55,236 nucleotides of DNA. Source: Symbiobacteriaceae bacterium. GTDB taxonomy: Bacteria > Bacillota > Sulfobacillia > Symbiobacteriales > Symbiobacteriaceae. Shown here piece after piece: positions 9,113 to 16,246 of this stretch. The translations under genes and the position numbers were made by a program. The stretch spans positions 1 to 55,236 of the forward strand of contig JARBUG010000012.1 in NCBI GenBank assembly GCA_029239785.1. Reading direction: 5' to 3'. Positions within the stretch are counted from its first letter, which is position 1. Each line of letters opens with the position of its first letter. The notes under the pieces were generated by a model, which was given only the letters and a program-made list of their open reading frames with translations, was not told where the DNA came from and searched no databases.

Positions 9113-9168
9113 GCGCCCCCTGTCAGCGGATGATGCCTACTTAGTAGGTTTCCGCCGTCAGGGGGCGC
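9113..9168 (-). promoter_or_regulatory. Nested palindrome covering the permease ribosome binding site
   Basis: GCGCCCCCTG (9113-9122) and CAGGGGGCGC (9159-9168) are perfect 10-bp arms, extended inward by partly matched bases. A second palindrome, CCTAC/GTAGG (9136-9140 with 9144-9148), sits in the middle. In the permease transcript the 3' arm contains the AGGGGG ribosome binding site, so folding would hide it. It could be a translational switch, or a terminator for transcripts coming from the repeat region. There is no T run. Confidence 0.5.
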
Positions 9169-9410
9169 TATGCGAATGCTGAGGGAATCCAACCTGTACG
9201 CTGACGGAACCGAACCTGTACGCTGACGGAACCGAACCTGTACGCTGACGGAACCTAACCTGTATGCTGACAGTATCGAACCTGCATGCTGACAGTATCG
9301 AACCTGCATGCTGACAGTATCGAACCTGCATGCTGACAGTATCGAACCTGTACGCTGATCGTATCGAACCTACATGCTGATGGAACCGAACCTGCACGCT
9401 GACGGGACCG
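9169..9410. repeat. 22-bp tandem repeat, ten units plus one degenerate unit
   Basis: Ten head-to-tail 22-bp units run from 9191 to 9410 with exact register, preceded by a degenerate unit at 9169-9190. The consensus is AACCTGYAYGCTGACRGTAT plus CG. Units 1-3 (ending GGAACC) and units 4-7 (ending GTATCG) form two sub-families and units 8-10 are mixed, so the array grew by duplication in steps. There are no spacers, so it is not CRISPR. It sits between the divergent permease and lipoprotein genes, which suggests either a cluster of protein-binding sites or a neutral minisatellite. Confidence 0.95.
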
Positions 9411-9495
9411 AGCGTGGGGCTATGGGTGCAACCGCCAATGATCGAACTTCGTCAAATCGGGTGGGCATCTGGATTCAAACTCGGAGGTAGTCACG

Positions 9496-10383
9496 ATGAT
9501 GCGGACCTTCCTGGCTTTGCTCCTTGCCTGCCTGATGACCGGATGCGCCACCCCCGCCGCACCGGATGCGATTGATGACCTGCTGGCGCAGCATGGATGG
9601 AAGGCAGCCGGCGCCCGCCAGGAGGGAACGGCTCAATTACCCGCTTACTTTCACCTGGACGTGCCGGGGTTTCCCTGGCGTATCGTGGTAGATCTGTCGC
9701 AGGATATTGGCCTGGACCTGGCGTCCATGGCCGGGCGTGAGGTCCGCATGGTCAGCCTGCCGGTTGCGGACGTGCGCGGAGGCAGGCTGGAGGACCTGAA
9801 GGCGCATGTCGACTTCCTGGCGTACATATTGCTGGACCCGAGCACCGGACGGCCCGTCGGTGCCTACCTGATACAGACCGGGAAGAACGGCGAGCTGTTG
9901 GACGGGGGCCCCGGGCCTTCGCTGAGCGGGCGTGATCTGCATGAGATAACGGGGCTCACTTGGCCGGAGTACTTTCAGAAGCACCGGGCGAAAGAGCCTC
10001 CGGCCGACATACTGGCAGCAGAGAAGCCCCGCAACGCCATCTATGCCTATTTTCGGGCTGCCGGTGCTCACGACTGTGCCGCCCTCAAGCCGCTGCTGAC
10101 AGATGAAGTGAATAGTGATGCCGAGTGTGAGCGGTACGACGCCCTGGCCTCGGTCCGGGTCATCGAGATCCATGGATTCATCAAAGCCGACAACCCGCAG
10201 GGGTTCCGCTTCACCAACAGCAACGAGATTGCAGGGCAGTACTACGTGATCCTGCTCATTGCCCATAAGCCCGGCGCCAGCTCAACGTGGCAGGAAGGGC
10301 GAAACAACCTGCTGATCCCCCTGGTGCAGGGCGGCGACGGCGCCTGGCGCCTCGGCCCGCTGGAACAGGCACCGTCTTACTGA
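9496..10383 (+). CDS. Predicted lipoprotein of unknown function (DUF4830/DUF4829-like)
   Basis: A 295-residue predicted lipoprotein with signal peptide and lipobox LMTGC (Cys17 counted from the first ATG). Residues 20-165 hold a small alpha/beta domain beginning DAIDDLLAQHGW, a pattern found in DUF4830-type Firmicute lipoproteins. From about residue 175 (PRNAIYAYFRAAGAHDCAALKPLL) to the end it looks like an NTF2-like DUF4829 domain, with the helix-then-sheet pattern and a WRLG ending. Both assignments rest on general resemblance. GGAGG lies 8 nt before the first of two ATG codons. It is monocistronic, divergent from the permease and downstream of the tandem repeats. Confidence 0.75.
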   Translation: MMRTFLALLLACLMTGCATPAAPDAIDDLLAQHGWKAAGARQEGTAQLPAYFHLDVPGFPWRIVVDLSQDIGLDLASMAGREVRMVSLPVADVRGGRLEDLKAHVDFLAYILLDPSTGRPVGAYLIQTGKNGELLDGGPGPSLSGRDLHEITGLTWPEYFQKHRAKEPPADILAAEKPRNAIYAYFRAAGAHDCAALKPLLTDEVNSDAECERYDALASVRVIEIHGFIKADNPQGFRFTNSNEIAGQYYVILLIAHKPGASSTWQEGRNNLLIPLVQGGDGAWRLGPLEQAPSY

Positions 10384-10485
10384 CAACCACAGAGCAACCG
10401 GTCCCTTCGATCTCCCTGACGGGACGGGTGTGGTGCTGCTGGAGGCCGGAAAGCCGGTCGCAGCGGCGGCTCGCTGTTTACGCCA

Positions 10486-11217
10486 TCACTCCATGGAAAC
10501 GATGTTCCGGCACTTGGGGAACCCTGAGCAGCCCCAAAACTTCCCGCGGGCGCTGGTTCGCTCCACCATGGGTCGGCCGCATCGCTGACAGGTCGGCGGT
10601 GCGGTGGGTGTGGTCGCAGCTGCGGCAGGAGTTGAGGGGGAAGGGGTGCGACTGGCAGCGACCGGCGTCACCGCAGCCGATGGCGCCGCGGGGCCAACCT
10701 GGGTCGACAGTACCATCTCGGCCAATTGTCGCCGACCGAGCAACTCCACCTGATTGGATTTGGCCAGCTCACGGGCGGCCTGGGTGAATTCCTGGTTAGC
10801 GACGACCATGGCGTGGTGGCACTTGTAGTGTGGGCGGGCAGCAGCAGCCTCTTGCACGGCCTTATTGCCGACGGCCTTGCTGTGACGCTTTGCCTGCACC
10901 AGGGTACGCTCTCCGCCTCGGGTAATAATCAGGTCGCCGCCCTGATCACCAACGTAGCGTGTGCGCTCAACCTGGTAGCCGAGGCGGTTGAACAGGATCT
11001 CCAGGTACTTCTCGAACTCCAGGCCAGTCATTCGGTCGATCTCTGGCATGCCCGCTTTTCGCAGACGCCACGTCTCAAAGAGATGCGGGCCAACCCGTAG
11101 GGCAAATATGAAAAGGATAAATGCCCACATGTACCAGGCGCTGAAGAGCCATCGAAAGGCCTGCCAGACAGCCTCAAACAGGCTTTTGGTGAGGAAAGAA
11201 GTATCAAAAGGTTCCAC
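10486..11217 (-). CDS. Membrane-anchored Mrr-like restriction endonuclease-fold protein with topoisomerase-type zinc finger
   Basis: A 243-residue protein in three parts. Residues 26-44 form one transmembrane helix. Residues 60-170 form an Mrr_cat-like nuclease domain starting MTGLEFEKYLEILF, with catalytic Asp95 in DQGGDLII and QAK (108-110), the D-QxK signature of the fold. After an Ala/Pro/Thr-rich linker the last 30 residues carry four Cys (CQRC and a CSGFPKC pair), as in the C4 zinc ribbons of type IA topoisomerases. The likely role is nucleic-acid cleavage near the membrane, perhaps against incoming DNA. No methylase is nearby, which argues against a standard restriction system. Confidence 0.85.
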   Translation of the reverse strand: MEPFDTSFLTKSLFEAVWQAFRWLFSAWYMWAFILFIFALRVGPHLFETWRLRKAGMPEIDRMTGLEFEKYLEILFNRLGYQVERTRYVGDQGGDLIITRGGERTLVQAKRHSKAVGNKAVQEAAAARPHYKCHHAMVVANQEFTQAARELAKSNQVELLGRRQLAEMVLSTQVGPAAPSAAVTPVAASRTPSPSTPAAAATTPTAPPTCQRCGRPMVERTSARGKFWGCSGFPKCRNIVSME

Positions 11218-11300
11218 GGAACGGCCCCCTATCGTTCAAGTGGTAATACTTTCGATACTCTGTTTACCGCTCCCTCCCTGGTGTCAACGGCCGCGAAGAA

Positions 11301-11337
11301 AGCCCCTGCCAGCCCAGAACAACTGGGGGCAGGGGCT
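11301..11337. terminator. Strong isolated hairpin
   Basis: AGCCCCTGCC (11301-11310) pairs with GGCAGGGGCT (11328-11337), and CCCAG/CTGGG pair inside. The minus-strand side continues TTTCTTC and the plus side ATTTGG. The neighbouring nuclease gene is on the minus strand and starts at 11217, so the hairpin could end transcripts arriving from the right. Confidence 0.55.
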
Positions 11338-11678
11338 ATTTGGTCAGGGCTCCTGGCGATTCAGGTCACAGACCGCCTGCGCGGTTTCACGCTGCGGCAG
11401 CTTTTTGCCAGGGGGTTGAGGCCGAGCCCCGCGATTATTTCACAAACCAACGGGAGATCGGCACTGGGTGGGCCCCCTCTGGGCCCTTTCGCCGGCAGAG
11501 GTGTAGTCGCATCTGGTCGATCGGGCTCGAACCCAGTCGAATCCAGGCGTCCGCTGGCGCATGTACCTGCGTCTATGCCGGTTGAACCCCGCCTTCCGTA
11601 AAATAACGCACAGGTGCGCCGGCAACCGGAGCGCAAAATCATGACGAATGGTCATCGGGACCTCATCGGGAGCCAGGG

Positions 11679-11819
11679 TCACCGGCCGACCACGACCGTG
11701 TTAAACATCTTGCCGACCCGATCCCGCTTGTCGAAGATCTCGCAGTCGTGGCCCAGCCGTTCGAGCTCATGGGCACACGCCAAGCCCGCCAACCCAGCCC
11801 CGACGATCGCTGCTCGCAT
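11679..11819 (-). pseudogene. Truncated N-terminus of an FAD-dependent oxidoreductase
   Basis: A 46-codon reading frame that starts at ATG 11819, with GGGTGA about 7 nt upstream. It encodes a textbook FAD-binding Rossmann start: beta strand [14 protein letters not shown] (GxGxxG), helix [11 protein letters not shown], then [10 protein letters not shown]. It stops soon afterwards (TGA at 11679-11681), where intact family members continue for 300 residues or more. I read it as the stump of a gene for an amine-oxidase or geranylgeranyl-reductase-like flavoprotein. No continuation is visible in the other frames downstream. Confidence 0.7.
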
Positions 11820-11872
11820 GCATCGTCACCCTGCATCAGCGTTCCCCATGTGCGGCAACCGGATTCTCAGTG

Positions 11873-11909
11873 AAACGAACCCACCTCGGGGCCGGAGGTG
11901 GGTTCGTTT
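11873..11909. terminator. Perfect 15-bp terminator hairpin
   Basis: AAACGAACCCACCTC (11873-11887) and GAGGTGGGTTCGTTT (11895-11909) form a perfect stem with a 7-nt loop and A/T-rich ends on both sides, so it can act in both directions. The core CCCACCTC/GAGGTGGG recurs in the terminator at 17377-17401. Confidence 0.75.
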
Positions 11910-12250
11910 AGTACGGGTGGGCGGTCAGCCATCACGCTGAATCACTTGCGTCAATTCACGACGATTAGCTCCCACTCAGCCTCCAGGCCTTCACCACGTT
12001 GGCGCGCTTTTTGAGCCTGACCTTCACTCCATCCCAACTTCACATGTTACCACTATACCAGCACTAGACGCGGCTCACCCGGGGGAGGCCGGGATTGACC
12101 TGATCATTAGGCTTGCACAACAATTCTGGCGAACCTTCCTCGTCCTGCCAGTTCGGAGGTATATCACCTGAGCATACTCTGTTCGTATGTCCATGCATGA
12201 CGGAGAGCGACAAAAAGCCCCAGAAGTTGCCTGTCGGTCGAAAAGCAAAA
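11910..12250. other. Intergenic stretch without a convincing gene
   Basis: Only very short frames occur here. The best, on the minus strand at 11951-12043 (30 codons, GTG start), lacks a ribosome binding site and has poor GC3, so I do not call it. Composition is lower in GC than the flanks, in keeping with a decayed region. Confidence 0.5.
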
Positions 12251-12284
12251 CGGATCGCCTCTCTTCGATAGAGAAGGCGATCCG
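12251..12284. repeat. GGATCGCC hairpin repeat, copy 1
   Basis: CGGATCGCC (12251-12259) pairs with GGCGATCCG (12276-12284). The loop CTCTTCGATAGAG itself can pair. The same stem and loop recur at 13415-13453 and 14163-14198. This copy lies just past the 3' end of the HsdR_N-like remnant and may serve as its terminator. Confidence 0.85.
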
Positions 12285-12303
12285 ATCACCGTTGAGGTGG
12301 GGC

Positions 12304-13330
12304 TCAGCTTTTCGTTCCAGCCACCCGTGACGCAGCGGCGCATATCGTTTCCCGATGCTTGAACAGATCGTCGACAACCTCAAAGTTGACCCATGCCTCC
12401 GATTTGTCCTCGCTCTGTAAGCAGAACGCTCGCTTCGACTCACCAAACCAGAGCCTGATTACCCATTTCCGTACGTTGCTATCGACCAGCACCGAGAAGT
12501 AGGAAGCTGTGTCCTTGTAGGTGACTCGCTTGGGATCGACGACTTCCCGCAGGATAGACTTGATGACGTAGAAAGCCTCAAGTTCCTCCAAGGTGGTCAG
12601 GATCTTCGGCTTCACGGTCTCCGGCTCTGCCTGTGTCGCCTGTGCAGGCGTAGGTTCAGTGGACGTGGCTGCTGCCTGCTTCTCTGCCTCCATCGTCGTG
12701 GCAATCGCAGATTTGAGCTTATCCCCTATCATCTCGCCAAGGTACACGGTGATGGTCCGCTTGACCAACGGCCGGAACAAACCGCAGAAATTCATCACTC
12801 GGCTCCTTCAGTTCGGATTCGAGCACTGTGCGAATCTGCGTGGAGTACTTCAGGTTGGCGGCGGCGGAGAACAGATCGTCGGCATTAAAGCTCTCTTTGT
12901 GGAACTTCTTGACCTCAGCGACGATCGCCTCCCTGGGGTCCAACAGGTTGAACTCCAAAAAGGCCTGGTCATCCATCTTGTTTGGCTCCTGGAGATCGGA
13001 GTAGAACTTATAGGTCAGGCCATTCGTCAGTATCGCGAATTTGGCCGGCGTCGTGGTGAAGTAGCGGAACAGCTGAGTGCCGTGCCCCGCAAGGTTATCT
13101 GTAACCGGCTTTGCTTCGATCAGGATGGCCGGTTTTCCACCGACCATGATCGCATAATCTACCCGCTCGCCCTTCTTCGTGCCTACGTCTGCTGTGAACT
13201 CTGGTACGACTTCCAGCGGGTCAAAGACGCTGTAGCCCAGGATCTGAAGAAACGGCAGAATCAGGGCCGTCTTGGTTGCTTCCTCGGTTTTGAGGTGTGA
13301 TATGACTCGAGTTATCCATTTGGCACAGTG
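12304..13330 (-). pseudogene. Frameshifted HsdR_N-like (COG4748-type) restriction-related gene
   Basis: Two minus-strand frames together encode one protein. The first (about 13330 to 12780) gives HLKTEEATKTALILPFLQ, then EFTADVGTKKGERVDYAI and ILIEAK, the PD-(D/E)xK-like core of the type I restriction subunit R N-terminal family. The second frame (to 12304) takes over at RPLVKRTITVYLGEMIGDKL and continues to the stop. The switch falls near 12775-12785, where one extra C in GTTCCGG would explain it. The homology also runs upstream of the first ATG (13147) to a TAA at 13331-13333 with no ATG, GTG or TTG, so the start is lost too. Family members act alone or as solitary nucleases; this one is probably dead unless the frameshift is a sequencing error. 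Confidence 0.8.
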
Positions 13331-13414
13331 TTATTTCTGATTCTTTATGCAAATGTCCTTCATCAGATGAAACAATAGGTCGGGCATGCGGCTGAATGTT
13401 GTCGAGCGAAACCC

Positions 13415-13453
13415 AAAAGGATCGCCTCTCTTCGACAGAGTGGCGATCCTTTT
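13415..13453. repeat. GGATCGCC hairpin repeat, copy 2
   Basis: AAAAGGATCGCC (13415-13426) and GGCGATCCTTTT (13442-13453) form a perfect 12-bp stem with the loop TCTCTTCGACAGAGT. A/T ends on both sides give it the form of a bidirectional terminator, yet no gene ends beside it on the plus strand. Confidence 0.85.
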
Positions 13454-13652
13454 CGTGCTCTAGGCGTACGAGACAGAAGCGGGAGGTTGGTCACGTCGCT
13501 GTGTGGAAGGACTGGCGCCGGGATGTGCTCATGTTCGCTCTATGCTGCCTCCTCCTGGAGGGTCCCTGACACGGCTGACCGTGCGCCATCTTTACGAGGA
13601 GAGCACGTTAGGCTAGTACATGTGGTTTCGCTGGGCCCTAATCACGTCTCGG

Positions 13653-13697
13653 AAAAACACGCAGGGCCTCGCCGAACATTCGTGCGAGTCCCTGCGT
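13653..13697. repeat. ACGCAGGG hairpin repeat, full copy
   Basis: ACGCAGGG (13659-13666) pairs with CCCTGCGT (13690-13697), with CTCGC/GCGAG pairing inside. The segment AACACGCAGGG...CTCGCC.AACATTCGTGCGA recurs with few changes at 16214-16246, where the 3' arm is lost. Confidence 0.8.
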
Positions 13698-13741
13698 ATT
13701 ACTCTGTGGCGGCGCCTCGTTGAACGGAAGGGGGTGGACGC

Positions 13742-13819
13742 ATGAGCAACCTGGGAGAGAAGGTCTTCTGGATCATCCTCTTAGCGCTTGTGCTGAAGCT
13801 CCTATCCCTTGACATCTAA
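13742..13819 (+). CDS. Predicted 25-residue single-pass membrane peptide
   Basis: A 25-codon ORF with product MSNLGEKVFWIILLALVLKL followed by LSLDI. Most of it is one hydrophobic helix with Lys near each end. GGAAGGGGGTGG lies about 5-15 nt before the ATG, a very strong ribosome binding site, and a terminator-like hairpin (13821-13844) starts 1 nt after the stop. That compact layout of RBS, ORF and hairpin argues for a real transcript. The size and shape suit a small membrane regulator, a stress peptide or a type I toxin-like peptide. I do not recognise a family. Confidence 0.55.
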   Translation: MSNLGEKVFWIILLALVLKLLSLDI

Positions 13820-13820
13820 G

Positions 13821-13844
13821 GGGTAGGGCCTAACTTCCCTACCC
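13821..13844 (+). terminator. Hairpin directly after the 25-aa peptide gene
   Basis: GGGTAGGG (13821-13828) and CCCTACCC (13837-13844) form a perfect 8-bp stem with an 8-nt loop, followed by TGTTAT. Confidence 0.6.
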
Positions 13845-14162
13845 TGTTATGTACCCAGACAACGGCTGCCGCACGGCTCGGTGCTAAACCCACCGGGCCG
13901 TCCCTATTTTCTCCACCACATGCCCGGATTATTCCGCGGCCGACACGACCACGCCATCTACCCGGGCACGGCCATAGAGGGCAGAGCCTCAGCTTGAGCA
14001 ATTCGATATACTGCGATGGCTTCAGCCTGGTTGAGGCGACGTATGCGATCTCGGCCGACGAACTCGCCGAAGCCGCCGTCCGGAGCTAATCAATCTGCTA
14101 CTCTTCCTCGGCAACCGCTAAATTGGCTGCTGGCTTCAGCACCCAAGAACTGCCACACAAAG
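13845..14162. other. Intergenic stretch without a confident gene
   Basis: No ORF here has both a good start site and a recognisable product. A plus-strand 31-codon frame from TTG 13994 to 14089 and an overlapping minus-strand open stretch both read like protein, but neither has a proper ribosome binding site. They may be remnants of a decayed gene. Confidence 0.4.
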
Positions 14163-14205
14163 ACGGATCGCCTCCCTTCGACAGAGATGGCGATCCGTTC
14201 TTTTT
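14163..14205 (+). repeat. GGATCGCC hairpin repeat, copy 3, terminator-like
   Basis: ACGGATCGCC (14163-14172) pairs with GGCGATCCGT (14189-14198) around a loop like that of copies 1 and 2, followed by TCTTTTT. Of the three copies this one has the clearest plus-strand terminator tail. Confidence 0.85.
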
Positions 14206-14398
14206 CCGCCCGCGCCGGGGCGCAGCGGTTACACCTGCGCGCTTCGTCTGGCGCCCAATCCACTCAGGTACAGGACTGGGACTGAGTAGAAGGTCTCTTC
14301 CCCCTGACTGTGGACAGACAGAACGCCAGCGAAGAGCCACCGTGCAGAAGAATTCCTTCGGGCAAGTATCGAAGTTGCGGTAGCGAGGGGGTGACTCG

Positions 14399-14602
14399 AT
14401 GTCCCGAAAGAACCGCCTGTCTTTTTGGCGCAAAGTCAGGGGCCTCTCCCAGAGCGACCTGGCTCAGCTGATTGGAGTCACGTACGTGACGATCAGCAAT
14501 TGGGAGCGGGACGAGACTCTGCCTACCAAAAGTCAGGTTGCCCGAGTGGCAGGGATTTTGGGGGTAAAGGCGCAGGATCTCTACCCATTTGAGCAGTTCT
14601 AG
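14399..14602 (+). CDS. Small XRE-family helix-turn-helix regulator
   Basis: A 67-residue protein that is little more than one Cro/CI-type HTH domain: LSQSDLAQLIGVTYVTISNWE, then LPTKSQVARVAGILGV. Proteins of this size bind operators as dimers, often in toxin-antitoxin or phage/element control, or act as stand-alone regulators. GAGGGGGTGA lies about 5 nt before the ATG. The next gene on the same strand begins 312 bp later (14915), so shared transcription is uncertain. Its location in a region of dispersed repeats and broken genes suggests it came with a mobile segment. Confidence 0.9.
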   Translation: MSRKNRLSFWRKVRGLSQSDLAQLIGVTYVTISNWERDETLPTKSQVARVAGILGVKAQDLYPFEQF

Positions 14603-14723
14603 TGGCCGGGGTCCGCCGCTGCAAGAAGCCGGCATGAAAGGCGGGCGATGGCATGGTTGATTACAGGCACCTGTATTAAAATATCTGACTATTGTGGTTG
14701 GAAACCAGAGGAGTGGTCAGTTA

Positions 14724-14816
14724 GTGAAAACGCTGACGGCGGCGGTAGTAGTTCCTGAAATCGAGACAGATCTATCTGTCATGGACGATCGGGCCGAACC
14801 CCGGCCCCACGACTAA
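14724..14816 (+). CDS. Possible 30-residue peptide ORF
   Basis: A GTG-started ORF of 30 codons encodes a short basic/hydrophobic start (MKTLTAAVVVPEIE) and a polar tail with acidic, Arg, Pro and His residues. GAGGAGTGG lies about 8-15 nt upstream. It sits in the 312-bp gap between the XRE regulator and the exonuclease gene; the rest of that gap holds only an A/T-rich patch near 14680. I recognise no family, and chance is a real possibility. Confidence 0.3.
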   Translation: MKTLTAAVVVPEIETDLSVMDDRAEPRPHD

Positions 14817-14914
14817 GACACACATGCCCGGCTACCGAGCCCCGGCAGGAACCCCCTCGCACACGGCAGAACTGTGCAGAAGCCAGGGAAGGACAGACGT
14901 AGGGAGACGGTAAG

Positions 14915-16168
14915 ATGATTGCTGTAATCGATGTGGAGACGACTGGACTCAACCCCTATCGGCACGACCGCATCGTCGAACTCGCAGCCGTGGTGATCGA
15001 CCAGGACGGAAAGGTGATACGCGAACTCGCCACCCTCGTCAATCCCGAGCGGGACATGGGCCCCAGCCATATTCACGGCCTGACCGCCAAGGACGTCCAC
15101 GAAGCGCCACGGTTCACCGACATAGCAAGTACCCTGACGGAGTTCCTGGACGGGTGCGTTGCCGTCGCCGGCCATAACGTGCGTTTTGACCTCTCCTTCC
15201 TGACTGCCGAGTTTGACCGGATTGGCCGTGCATTCCCGGATTGCCCAAGCCTGTGCACCATGCAGTTGGCGGGCGGCGGCAACCTGGCCCGCGCCTGCTC
15301 AGACTACGGAGTCCCCTTCGATGGCCAGGCACACGCGGCGCTAGATGACGCACGTGCCGCAGCCCAACTCTTAGCTGTACTGCTCCGTGACGCTCCCCAC
15401 CTATCCGCAAGCGTCCTTGCTTTGCCACCCATCCGATGGTCTCCGATCCCTCATGCTCCCGTGCGGCTGCTCACCCGGCACGAAGCGGAAAGACGCCACT
15501 TGCAGCCGCCTTCATATATCGAGAAGCTCCTCGCCCGCCTGCAGCCTGATCTCCCTGCGGATGTCCAGGACGCTGCGGCACTTGCGTATACAGCCCTGCT
15601 GGATCGGGCGCTTGCGGACCGCCATGTAGACGAGGATGAGGGAAAGTCCCTGCTGGAAATCGCCACGAAGTGGTCCATGTCTGGTCAACTGGTGCAGAGA
15701 ATCCACCGGGAGTACGTGGTGCGCTTGGGGATGGCGGCACTGACAGACGGAACTGTGTCAGATACCGAGCGGCGGGATCTTCTCCACGTCGGCCGTATGC
15801 TCGGTCTGTCGGCGACGGACCTTGACAGCGTGCTTGCGGAGGGGAGCAGACGGCTGGCGATGGGACAGGTTGCGGCTGCTGCGCCGGTTCAGGCGGAGAG
15901 GCCCGGAGGTTTGACCGGCAAGTGCGTCTGCTTTACGGGTGAGTGCCAGTGCAGAGTGAACGGGAGGTCGCTGACCCGCGACATGGCGATGGCGCTTGCT
16001 GCGCGGCACGGTATGGTCGTTACGGAATCGGTGACCAAGAAGCTCGATGTGCTTGTGGTGGCGGACCCGTTGACGCAATCGGGCAAAGCAAAGAAGGCCC
16101 GGCAATATGGGATTCCCATCATGCACGAACTCGTCTTCTGGCGGGCTCTGGGCCTGAACGTCGAGTAG
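14915..16168 (+). CDS. DnaQ-like 3'-5' exonuclease with TerB-like and BRCT domains
   Basis: A 417-residue, three-domain protein. Residues 1-170 are a DEDDh exonuclease: DVE at 6-8, AGHNVRFD near 90, and AHAALDD near 148. Residues about 215-310 contain two acidic helix pairs (RHVDEDEGKSLLEIA and DGTVSDTERRDLLHVGRMLG) that resemble the TerB/tellurite-resistance helical domain. Residues about 330-412 form a BRCT domain (LTGKCVCFTGE through KKLDVLVVAD to YGIPIMHELVFW), as in DNA ligase and some exonucleases. BRCT domains bind DNA ends or phosphoproteins, so a DNA-repair or end-processing role is likely. The gene is monocistronic, with GGGAGACGG near the ATG. Confidence 0.9.
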   Translation: MIAVIDVETTGLNPYRHDRIVELAAVVIDQDGKVIRELATLVNPERDMGPSHIHGLTAKDVHEAPRFTDIASTLTEFLDGCVAVAGHNVRFDLSFLTAEFDRIGRAFPDCPSLCTMQLAGGGNLARACSDYGVPFDGQAHAALDDARAAAQLLAVLLRDAPHLSASVLALPPIRWSPIPHAPVRLLTRHEAERRHLQPPSYIEKLLARLQPDLPADVQDAAALAYTALLDRALADRHVDEDEGKSLLEIATKWSMSGQLVQRIHREYVVRLGMAALTDGTVSDTERRDLLHVGRMLGLSATDLDSVLAEGSRRLAMGQVAAAAPVQAERPGGLTGKCVCFTGECQCRVNGRSLTRDMAMALAARHGMVVTESVTKKLDVLVVADPLTQSGKAKKARQYGIPIMHELVFWRALGLNVE

Positions 16169-16210
16169 GGCGGTGGGCAGAAACGGACGGAGCCCCCTTT
16201 CGCAACCCAT

Positions 16211-16246
16211 GGACAACACGCAGGGACTCGCCAAACATTCGTGCGA
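16211..16246. repeat. ACGCAGGG repeat, truncated copy
   Basis: The stretch from GGACAACACGCAGGG to ATTCGTGCGA matches 13650-13686 closely, but the 3' arm needed for the hairpin is replaced by unrelated sequence. It lies 43 bp past the exonuclease stop codon. From here to 16546 I see no gene. Confidence 0.7.

Noticed and set aside
9158..9397. Protein-coding use of the tandem repeat (79-codon minus frame and N-terminal extension of the permease)
   Set aside because: Any frame through 22-bp repeats without stops stays open; the product is a 22-residue periodic peptide unlike any permease N-terminus.
9169..9410. CRISPR array
   Set aside because: Units are directly adjacent with no unique spacers, so it is a tandem repeat.
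11951..12043. 30-codon minus-strand ORF starting GTG
   Set aside because: No ribosome binding site, poor GC3 and an immediately preceding stop in frame.
10486..13330. A functional restriction-modification system
   Set aside because: No methyltransferase or specificity subunit is present, and the HsdR_N-like gene is broken.
13994..14089. 31-codon plus-strand ORF from TTG
   Set aside because: The nearest GAGGG lies about 14 nt away and the region looks decayed; not enough support.
13963..14098. Minus-strand open stretch reading FGEFVGRDRIRRLNQAEAIA, reminiscent of an SLH-type repeat
   Set aside because: It has no start codon and no flanking domain, and the match is too short to call. A plus-strand frame overlaps it equally well.
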